NCBI GenBank assembly: GCA_959347315.1
Contig: OY365809.1
Coordinates: 7,108,853-7,172,852, forward strand
Reading direction: 5' to 3'
DNA: 64,000 bases
Source: Bimastos eiseni
Lineage: Eukaryota; Annelida; Clitellata; Crassiclitellata; Lumbricidae
Shown here in pieces: positions 41,301 to 53,500 of this stretch; the stretch's first letter is position 1, and every line of letters starts with the position of its first letter. A program made the position numbers and the translations under genes. Below the pieces are notes generated by a model. That model was not told the origin of the DNA. It was given only the letters and a program-made list of their open reading frames with translations, and made no database searches.

Positions 41301-44300
41301 GTATATCATACAGCTGCAAGCAACAATACTACGGCTATTGAAACTCAAGATGTGGCGGATGGCTGACTTTGTCTTAAAACACGGTAATCGTCATTGTAAT
41401 AGGAAACTTATAGAGCACTGCTTTAGGAGAAACTAATTAAAAGCACTCCCTACATCCACTTCGATGATGTAAACTGTTAATAATATTACAGGAAAACTGT
41501 AATAATTAAAACGAGTGCTGTTTTAAGTTGCAGGCAGTGCCAAGATAACTACAAAAGTCAAGTGATGGACTCCACCAAGCACAAAATGAGCGATCGTAGT
41601 TACATTTTAATGGGTAACCTTCTGCAGTAACCCACACTGTGAGCTGCCTGAGTTTTATTCCCATTCAAATGCAGCATAGCTGTTGGTCTGTTGCAAAACA
41701 TGCGATCACTCTACAAGTATTTGGAATAAAGGGGTATTTTAAAAGTCTTCTACAATACAACTCCATACTAACATTGCCCTTCTCCCAAAGTTTTTTAAAA
41801 TGCACGTACAACAATAGAACATCACTTTGATAGCACTGAGCCACTCTGAGTGAAGGACTTGCACTAAATCCATAAACAGGGACCATCTCAAACCCATACG
41901 CTTTGCACCAGAGGCCGAGCACTCTAACCAATTGGCCACCATGTCTCCATAGTGCTAATCCAATTGGCCTTTAAACAATGGCTCTACACACAGAATAACA
42001 TGCAGCTAGAATCTCTGGAAGCAGCCTTAGGAAGTGCTATTACAGCTGCCATCATTGCCAATTTAATTAATAACGTATGGGGAAATTAAAAAGAAACCAC
42101 ATCTATTGTAGGTAGATTCTGGCAAATAATATTAACAACAGAACAATTTATATCACTGCTATTATTGATATCAGCGGCAAATCAGATTTATTGGGAATAA
42201 AATATAGAATTAGGAATGGTAACAAATTGCCCGTATTAATTATAATTTCAATTCGTTTATTGCAACCCACAACAGCAAATGGTTTACAACTGATACATTG
42301 ATGAAGCTAATGAGGCCCATCCAGTCTCTTCTTCTGACCTACCAGTGCATTTTCACACCTGTCAAATTGACAGAGGGGCTTGGTAGTGTAGTGGTCAGCA
42401 CGCATGACAGTGAATCAAGAAGTCTTTGGGGGGGGGGGGGGTTCAAATCTCTGCCACAGCAGAACTTTTGTTCAAGATACATTCTGCTCCATCTGCTCAT
42501 CTATAGCCAGTTATAATGGCAAGGAAGAGGACGGGGCCATCTGTCCTCGTATGCCGAGGCTAAGATAACGAAGTCGATCACAATTAATGCCAATGTCTGC
42601 CTCAGGGTTAGCTTAAGGGATAGCCCTTCTTCTAATCTTCTAACTCAAGTTGGCAGAATCTCTGAGTCAACTACTTAAACTATTTTACATTTAAGGCCTC
42701 GGTAGTTGTTACTGTTTAACGCTGCCACATCATAGCAAAAGTCTATCAGCATCGCCCTCCTCCTTCATCAAGGCTTGGAACTGGCGCCACCAGAGCACGG
42801 GGGCAGTGGTGCAGTTTATATCTTGGGCTTCTTATTGTCATATATCTATGCTGCATCTGCAGCAACCATTCAGTCAGTTGGCAAACAAAATAACACATTG
42901 AAACTAATTGTCAAAGAATCCAGAGGAAAACCCAAATAGACGGTGAATGGAAATTGCATCTATCGACATAACATGATTCCCTGTGAGAGCACGAACTGTC
43001 GAACCTTTGCAAATCCCTGGTTTAGTCTCATGTCGTCGATCATTGAGCTGAGGTTGGCGACCGTGTGCGCCTGCGTGTGACTCCAACTGTGGCCGAACCA
43101 CCAAAAGGCATGTCGATTGTCTAATAGAAACAGACACAACAAGCACAACAGATCATATAGCACAGCACACAATTTATATAGCACCATTCGAAAACCCCAA
43201 AACCTGCTGACTTCTGCTGACAAAAGGTGCCCCATCATATACCGCAGCCGCAATTTATGTAGCGCGAATCGAAAGCTCCAACACCTGCTGACCTCCACTC
43301 ACCAAGGGTTCCTGCAACTCTCCAAAGTGTAGCCACGATTTACAACAGATGCTAGAATGTTCTAATGCAGTCTTAAATTAACTTCAGATTGGCCAATCAT
43401 TGACTGCGCTTAGCACACAGCTGGTCATCAGAGGTGCAAGTCACACACTAGAAATACCACAGACTGCAGTGAACTGTACGATAACAGACTACTAACTATG
43501 GCTTACTATGCTGTCTTCAATACTAACTGAACAATCGTCTGTGTTTTAGAGTCACTGTTCAGACTCAATTTGGCTGATCAATATGACATTTAATAAACGC
43601 AAGTCTTGTGTGCTCAGTACCATTATAAGGAAACTGACAATTACGTGATCCATACATTTATTAACAAGTCATTAATTAATTACATCTACTGCATTAATTA
43701 CAACAGAAACACATATATAGGTTAACTAATCGATTAGCTACCACCGACCAGCAAAAGGTGTCATGTTCTGTTTTGGTTTCTTAGAAAATCCATTAATTTC
43801 AGTACCCTACATATTGATGATGATGAGAACGACGACGACGATGATGTCTCTACCCACAGGCAGGTCCATTCATTGGTTTTATGCTACTGGGGATGAGACA
43901 AGTGAGTTGGTTTCCCATTATTTTTCTCACATGCACATTTGGGTGAGTAACTTGTCAGGATCCCTATGCAGTGGTTTGAAGAAGATTCTAACCTGTGACC
44001 AGACCAGAGGTTGTAATAAATGAATTGATTACCTCAATCTATCTAACGTCATCTAGTATAATGACCTCAGTGGCACCGTCATCATCCCCCATGCGGCATC
44101 AGCTGAGATAATAGCATCACATGAAACCCTAGTCAAAATTCATAAAACGCTGATAAACCCAGAGCTCCGAAACCCTGGGAAGGTCAGGCTCTGGTGGGTT
44201 GAAAGTAGGTTGAGACCGTAGCTAATCAAACCCTCAAAGCCTTTCCGTTGTTTCTTACTCATTTAATAGCATCCATTATCTGCCACGCTATGCTACCTCT

Positions 44301-47300
44301 GCAGCAGCAACCAACACAATACAGAGACCGTTTGACGACTTCTGTTCATCCAGCGTATTATGAAAAATCCCAGCAAGATCTCCATCCGTAATATGGGTGC
44401 ACGCCTCCCTCCCTACGCGCTCTCTGGCATGCACAAAGTATAAACTAACCCTAAGCTGACCCCCGGCTGACCCTACTCCACACCACTACAGCTGAAGCTT
44501 TAGCAAACGGAACCTGTTTTTCGTCAGGTCTTCCTCACCAGACCCCCCCGCACTTGGTAACTGGTCAGACGCCTCCTTACTCCTTCATTTTGACTTTGAA
44601 TGGAAATGTCTATGGCTCACAGACATCGTTGAGGCTCGAATATCCATTTTAACCATAGATATTCATCTCAAAGACTGTGAAAGAAACCCTTCAAATTTTA
44701 ATAGAATCATAATCCTAATCAAAAAACTTCTAAAGTGCCACTTGAAAACCAAGCGCAGGGCATCAGCTTATTCATGAGCGCTGACAGAAGCAAGACAAAC
44801 ATGTCAGGCAAATGATGTGATTCATTATGGTTCACAATACAGCTCAAAGTTGGTGTTCTGTTATAGATAGGTAAGCCTAGTTTTATCATTATTCAACCAA
44901 GTTTTGTTAAAATCAACCTTTCTCATCATGTGCGTTTCAATTAAATTTTATTTCCTGGTGTCGTCGTGTCACACAAAGTGTCCGGCGACAGATGTGTCTT
45001 CAGTTTCTGCAGATGAGTGTACTCAAAGCATCAGTCGGTGTCTGCTATTGCCAGAGATTAATCAAGAAAGCAAAGATAGTTAATGCTCTCATCCTCCTCT
45101 CCTAAAATCCTATTCACAAACTGATGCCTACCACTACTACCACCACCGTCAAGGATAACACCCACAACAAACCACACACATGACAAGGGCCCATAAGAAT
45201 AACACCAGTAATAATATCATTAATTACAACCCTAATAATAACATCCCCAATAATATGAGTTCCAATAATATTGCTAATAATATCCCTAATAATAACATCC
45301 CTAATAATATTAGTCCTAATAATATCATTAATAATAATACTAATATTAGTCCAAATAATATTCATAATCATAATGCTACTAACAGTCTAAGTAACAGTAA
45401 TAATAATATCATTAATAATAATACTAATATTAGTCCAACTAATATCCATAATCATAATGCTACTAACAGTCTAAGTAACAGTAATAATAATAACATAACA
45501 GCAATAATAGTCCTAATAATATCCCTAATTAATAATAGTCCCGTTTGTTATTGTCTTAGCCTGTCAGCACTGTGCCAGCTGTGTTAAAGACTGGATGCAT
45601 GAACTGATGCCAACAATCTGTTGTGGTGATGATGGGCAGAGGCTGTCTTTTGTCTGATATACTGCGATGTTTACAACGGAGTCTTCTGACGATTGGGTAA
45701 TGGTTGCCACACAATTAATAAATCAGTTATTAGTACATAAACTTAGCTGAACAGTGAACAAACAGTCTTCCATTGAGTCTACATATAGTTGCAATCGCAC
45801 GTGCAACAAACATTCCAAGACTGTCTTGAAAATTGAAATGCAACTTTTGGATCAGACAGATGGCCAAGTGCACTGGGGGGCTATTGTTAGATACTCACAG
45901 TAACAGGCGCAATATTAATGGTCTTTGTACACACATACACAAATCTACAATTTCTACATACGTGTGTACGTACGCACGCACGCACCCATACCCACACACG
46001 CACACACACACACACTCACTTATACGAACTTACGTCACCTGCAACTGCAAAGACACAAACTCTGTTAAAAATCAACAAAGACAAAGAGAAGAAAAAGCAA
46101 TCGTACGATCTCATGTGCAACCAACGACAATACAACCATCAATGATCCAACATAACCTTAGAAAATCAATAGAGCCTTATAATAATGCGCTTAACATCAC
46201 CATGTCACAGCACTCGAAACCACACTCATAGTCTTGTTGAATTCTAAGTATCTATTGGATAAGACACTTAAAGACGTCCAGCAATATCAACGATCCAGTT
46301 TCTCTAAGAGAACACGATTCTTGTTAGGATCTTACTTGGTCTAACCACCACTCAATATCCTATGCATTCAGATAACAACAGAACTCATTAGATAAGATTA
46401 GAACTAAACATTTCAATAATTAATTAACAACAAAGATATTTAATGATGATAATGAAAAGAATTGTGGCAGTGGGGAAGACGATTATGACCATCACTTTTA
46501 GGGATAAACTGAGCGTCAATTTCCTGTCGAGTCAGAGTACCGAGTTCTACAATTTGAATATTTAAAAAAGTCTCATTCTCTTGAATTTTAGTTTGGCAGT
46601 TTCCACTATTTTTAAGATTTTTTCACTTTGCCTCAGTTTATACTAGGTAGTAGTAACTAGTTAAGTACTACCAGTAACAGCATTGGTGTTTTTAGTTAGG
46701 TCGATTGTCATTCTGCAAATAAAAAATCCGAGTTTCGTTTTCAAAACAGAAACTCGGAAGCCCAGAAGCCCATTTTTATTAAAACTCAAAACCGTTGTTT
46801 GACTGATTCCGAGGAATGCCCAGTACGATGAAACTCGACCGAGGACCGAACAAAGTTTCAAAGCCGAGTTTCGGTTCATTGCTGATTACTGTTGATGTTA
46901 ATTTTTACATCATAATTTTTAAAAAGATTATAAAGACAATGAAGACGCTACCGATGAGTGCGTCATCTCCTTCGTTTTCCTCTTCCGTTCCATGACGAAA
47001 ATACTTTCCAGAGAAGCCGAGGTTGAATTTGAAGTCTTTGACGATCTTTTGCATCCTCAACTGGGCAGCAAGCATTGCCTGAAATAATATAAACATTGCA
47101 AGAAATTTACTCAACCCAAAGATAAAGTCCGAGAGACAAGAACCAATACAAGAATGAAGAAACCAATCAGTAACACTGTCTTTGTGATCCAAACATCTGA
47201 AGAGCCTCCATAAGAACAATGTGTAATAATCTGGTCATTGTCTAGAGCCGAACTTAATGAGGTCCATTCAGGTAATTGGGGTTTGATGCTTGTTCATATG

Positions 47301-47474
47301 AGTGCTGGTTGGCATTTGGTCATATTAAGAATATACTTACCTTAAGTTACTTGCCTATAGTACTCACTCTGCTATATTAGCATTCATCTTATAATGGAAC
47401 ATTTTACTTTGGTATAAGTAGGTTAAAATTGCTAGTCACGCATGCACCTGCACCAATATAAATATATATATATG

Positions 47475-47513
<39 letters not shown>

Positions 47514-50500
47514 TATATGTACATATTATATGCAATATGTACGCATGAATTTTATATATTATATATATATATATATATATAAAATGAGGTGTGACGGTAC
47601 ATGAATGATTAACTCTGCTCACTGTAGCTGGTAGGTAATAAATAATAATGTAAGAGTTGGAGGCATTTTGAAAAATAACAGATATAAGGTTCTTACAATT
47701 AGGTTGCATAAATAGAGGTAAATAAATTTGGTGACTGGCTTCAGCTGCAGACGACCTGCCCCATTACAGCCGAAAAATGGTCAGATGATTGAGACCTAAA
47801 GACAGTACAGTTCAACCAGAAGAACAAGAAAATTTGGGTCAACAATTCATACCCATGACTGCCACTTGAAGCAACTAGGTATAATAAGGCGAACTTTCGG
47901 TGATCTAACAACGCTCAAGCTGCAAAACTTTACATGTAAATGACCGCAGTCTGTCAGCTATAGTAAGTTCTCATTAAACAGAATACAGAACAATATCAGC
48001 ACACGAGACTTCTTTTAATTCACAAGTGCAATAATTGCTATCAGTCTCTGTTAAGGGCAATGCATGTTAACCAGAGAGCGCTGACCTCCAGTTACTGTTT
48101 CTCTGATGAGATATGAACACTTACTGTCACACAAGTTCATACATACATGCATACATACATACACACAAGTATGTAAGCAAGTATAGTAATAATAATCTCC
48201 CTTAATTTTTATTCAAACTGATACAGAAATTTCCCCAAAAAGAACTTCATGTGCTAAATGTGCTTGCATGACTACAAGTATACAAGTATACTGTGAGCAG
48301 TCCATCATAGGAGCCGAATTCAACTGTTGGCAGCCAAGCAAGGTCCCATCACGTATTAACTCTTATTTAACCAACAACACTTCTCAACAAATGGAAAGAC
48401 TAGCCAAACTTATGGGATTGTAGCAATCGGTCTCACTTCCACTGCTCTAAACATGGCCAGTGTTATTCATTACTCTATGGCCCCAAAATGCACTTACGCA
48501 CTGACTTAATTACTTAGCACATGAAGTTTTTTGGGGGAATTTGGAAATTTCAATTCAGATGTTTGAACGCACTGCATAACCTGCACTGGAACACTTCCTC
48601 TGGAATAGTCTCATCCAATTATCCCGCAGTCTCTTCTCGTCTACAATTACTATTTATCTTCCTGTCCCTTGCTTTTGTCTTGATGGCGGTTGCTGAAAAC
48701 CACCATCAGGAGCAACAGCAATGGCTAAGATGAACCGGACAACGAACGAACGAGAGTGCAACACAATGCACTGAGCACACGAGCAGGAGTGAGTTCAAAT
48801 TAACTGAGATCGATAAAAGAACGAACAAAGGAAGGACAACAGATGTTGTAGATGTATTGGAAACCAGAGCAGAAAAATCGACTCTAAATGCACTAAGCAG
48901 TATTTATACATGCAGGAACATGCAAAATTACGTCAACGAGTATGTTCAGAAGAAGTAGCACAGCTAAAATGAGAGCACTAACAATGAAGCTGAAAATTCA
49001 TTGCTTGGGTTTCTGCAGATCGAGATATTTCATGTCTTTATATTGTAACCATTTTCACAAAGCCTTAAAACTGCTAGGCATGTGACGTCTGTCTGTGTAC
49101 TGTGTAGCCAGCAGTCACATAGATTATAGGAAACATTCACAAAATTCAGAATACGTATTCTAAAAACATACTAAAGGTAATCTGCAGTATTAGGGATGAA
49201 CTGAGTGTCCTGCTGAGTACAGGTACCGAGTTTTACGAGTTGGGTTGAACAGAGTCCGAGTTTCGAATATCTATGAAAGTCTCATTCTCTTAATTTTTAG
49301 TTTTGCAGTTAGCACAATTTATTTTTAATTTTTTTGTTTTGCCTCAGTTTACGCAAAGAAGTAGTAACTAGTAAGTACCACTACACTAGTAACAGTATCT
49401 GTGTTTTAAGTTAAATTGATTATCGTTCAGTAAATTAAAAAAGCATTTTTCAAAACAGAAAATTGGAAAACCGATTTTTTCATTAAAACTTGGAGTACTA
49501 CGAAACTCAGCAGAGTCGAGTTTCCGAGCCTAGTTTCGGATCCTTCCTACTCAGTATGTTTCGAATGAGCACACTGAGAACCAGTATAAAATTCACATGA
49601 ATGCATAAATACCAGAAATGTGAATATCAAGAAAACATCTGCTAGGAAAAGCATCTCATATCGGTGAACGTCTTGAGAATAGGTATGTCAACATTAGCAC
49701 ACGATGAAAGACTATGCACAAAGAATGAAAGCTGAGAAAGTGCCACAAAAGATTCTGAAACCCGTTTCATTAGAAAATATTTCTTCCAGAATATCCGTAT
49801 GTTTGTAAAGAAGAGAGTTCCACAAACACAGTCGAGAAACCTGACACGACTGTTCAGCTAGGAGAATTTTTCTGGGGCCTAAGCTTTGTATGCTTTGTCT
49901 AATCAAAGGAATACAATTCCTCTCACAAAGCAAATATGGAAACGGAACTAACTGAGTAAGCTTTCTCCATCATTCCATTTGCCTTTTTGTTCAGCATCTG
50001 CCAAAAACATTATCCACAAAGCTTGAATCTCAATGAGTTCAAAGCACGACCTTCATGGCTAATACTCTGTGGATGGGACCATAGCAAAGCAATTTCACAA
50101 CAGTTCTAGGTTGCCTAATCTGCCCACTTCTCTCGTCTCTTGTGACCAGCACTTAATTGCTTTGGTAGAACTCAATTAAACGTTGAAACAGAACAAAGAG
50201 ATAACCATTATTCTGTACATAAATACAAGATATATGTGTCTTGCAAAGCAAGATTTCTAATATAAGTACTATACCCAACCAAATGACTTCCATAAATCTT
50301 CTAACATGTTTGAAAGCAGTTCCTACAATTGGCCAACTGCCAAGTTGAGAAGGAAAAACATGGAAAACAAGACAAAACAAACAACTGCTACCTCTTTTTC
50401 TTTATTTTTAAAGCGTCCCTGTGCCTCAAATTTAAATTACAGAGGACCATTTCAAACCAGAATGCAAGTAATTTAAGTCATGGAGAATACAGAGAGAGAA

Positions 50501-53500
50501 AAATATATAACCTTCACAATATCTAAACTGGTTGCACAGAAGCACAAGCTAAAAACATGGAAAATGCCGGGAAAAGAAATGCAAGCTGCTGTCTACATGG
50601 AAACAACCTGGAAGAAACACTGAAACTGCATCCACGGAAATGTACATATGGAAAACATGAACACTAACCACATGGTTCATGTCAAAGGCAAACTGGAAAA
50701 ACAGGAAACTTTCTACATAGAGATCAAACAACCTATCAAACAACCTGGAGAAAAAGCATGCCTATCCATTTAATAACATGTGTGTATGTGCGTGCGTGCA
50801 TGCATGCATGCATGCATGCATGCATGTATGTATGTATGTATGTATGTGCAGCGTGCACATTGCACATGCATGTACATTGCAAATACATCCATCTATCTAT
50901 ATATAAATAAATATATATGCGCATGCACCTGTATGTATTTATAAAGAAACTAGTAATAGCACATTTTTGAAAAACCAAAAAAAGCAATCAACAAGCGACG
51001 CCAGGCCTGCCGAGAGGGGTGCAGAGGGTTTAGACCGAGTCCGCAATCAATTTCAGAAAAATATTATACTCAATTTAAAAGGTTTTTAAAGATTTTAGCC
51101 TTTTTACCCTATTTTATTTAACTTGGCTTGCGTAAAGTTTGTCACGCTCGGATCGTCTGTTCGTCTGAGTTATTTCAACTCTTTTTTCGATATGTTTTCG
51201 TCGACCTACAGAGCTGAAATTTTGCACACATATCACTGACACTTAACTTGCAGAATCAGTTTAAACTTTATGCATCTGAATATAACCATAGTTATCACTG
51301 TTTTGCTATGAAAGACGCCCACTTCCGTCTAAGAGGCCCGTGAATATCTCTGCCTATGGGCCAGGAATTTCAAGGGGCCCGGAATTTCTCTGTCAAGGGA
51401 CCCGGAATTTCTCTGCTTTGGAGCCCGGAATTTCTCGACCTAGAGAACAGGAATTTTCGTAGGCAGGTCTGACCGACGTCTTATTAAGCACAGGCATTAT
51501 CAGAGTTCATTCCACAGAATTCAACTCATAAAGTTGTCTAAATTAGATGCAACGAAAAAGACCTTGTACAGAACTACTGCTTCTGTAAAACCCGCATACA
51601 TCACAACTCAACGGGTGAAAGCAATGAAAGGCAATTTGGACGACGCTACACAGGAAGGAGGGATCCTCCTAAACTTCCCTCCTAGACAGACTCTCGTTCC
51701 TGACACAGACAACGCGCAACATCAAGAGGGTATATATCTGCCTCAGCCATAAATCCGGTGGCGCGGCCAGAGAACCGCTTAACCGTAACGCAACAGCAGT
51801 CTTGGAGAGTTAGAGAGAGACAGAGACAGAGGCAAAGACAGAATCAGACAGAGGGATAGAGACAGACAGACACAGAGAGACAGAAACAGAGAAAGAGGGA
51901 TGAAGATGAAGCCACAGCAGGCGCACGCGTAGATAGAAAAATCAACAGCATCCGCGCGTCCAAATTTCCAATTCAAGTATAGCGAGAACGATAAGAGTTC
52001 AGAGCCCGACTCCGCGGTAACCATAGAAACGGCGAATGATGCACGCAGCTGGCGAGATTACGGCGCCTCGCGGAAAGCCATAACTCAGCATCCATCAGAT
52101 CGAACGTAGGAGTGACTAATGATAATTGAAAAAAACTGAATGTGGTCGCAATTAGATCTACGGGTTGTAAGGAAGCGTCCGCTCCAATTACGGTAGCTCA
52201 CATCAATCTGAGACGGCTACTCTCCCTGTCTGTCTGTCTGTCTGTCTGTCTCTATCGTGGTCACGTTTAAGTCGACAGGGTTCCTGAATGCCGATCGTAA
52301 CACCCCATCGCCCGATTTCAATTAAGATTCGCGATCGACGCAAAACGTGGATAGGAAGAATGTCTCTATTTGATGTGCGAGCGCAGTGGGAAGACGATGA
52401 TTAGTTCTTTGACTTGCAATCGCCGCCGCGAAAGCGCTAATTGTCGCCAAGTCAGATTCTCAGCAATCGGCAAGAGCACAGTAGGACGCTGTCGAAAGAA
52501 ACAGTAGTCAGTAGATCAATCATTCTGTATCTGGGTATATTCTATGTGCCATGTTGAGATACATGAAGTGTATCTTATGCCATGCTGTCACGTCACGCCG
52601 AGATACATCGTTCGCGCATGCTGTGTCATGGGCTGCATCCATCCCACCGTGTCAAGCAACTCCACAGGACCGACTGCGGCTGTTGGGTTATTTGATGGCC
52701 AGCGGAGTATATGAACTTCGGGATTTGGCAGGCGATGATGATGATGATGATGATGACGACGACGATGATGACGACGAAGATGATGACGCTGATGATGTAC
52801 AGCTTCTTCAAACTGATCAGGCAATTCCTAACCCGTCCACTGTCATCCATCCAGTCACAGGTTGTTCACTTAATTGGCTGCAAGAGCCATAGTCCCTGCA
52901 CTTCAATCACGAGATCTTAGAAGCAAAGCCACCAGTGAATAGCACTGAGTATGAATAGTGTTGCTGCTATTCAAAGCAGAAGCTGTTTAAACTCTCGCAT
53001 CCTCAATGTCAACATCCTCTCATGGAAAAGTGAATTACATCCAAATTAAATTTCTTGCAGCAGATGACATTTGCCTACTTGCTGAACTCATACTTCAGGT
53101 GAAAGAGACCAATTCACTCTAATAGGACAAGAAGTTCTAAGCAGAAAATTCGAAAATCTCCAGTGGACCCAGAACTCCCAGATTGCATGCAGGCATCATT
53201 TTCTTGAATAACTGTTTTATCAAAAAATTCATTCATACGTTATATAGATTGTATTTCCTCATCCTCGATTGTTTGTAGGTGGGTGTGTGGGTGTGCAGGT
53301 GCGCACGCATGTGTAGTTATGGTGTGTGCTTAGAACTATGTGCGTGCGCTTCCACGTAGATGCGTGTATTTGTTAGTAAATATGCAAATGCATACCTAAA
53401 TAGTTAATACTATTTACCTAAATAGTAAATACTATTTACCTAACATCCTTCCAAAAGATGCTAATACAATCGGCCAATAATGTCTTAGGGCAAAGTCCAT

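Noticed and set aside
45180..45587. An Asn-rich 135-codon plus frame
   Set aside because: Built from AAT repeats and an 84-bp tandem duplication; low complexity only.
52551..52892. A 113-codon plus-strand frame with poly-Asp
   Set aside because: Antisense within NDST intron 1; open mainly because of the GAT/GAC repeat, with no recognisable domain.
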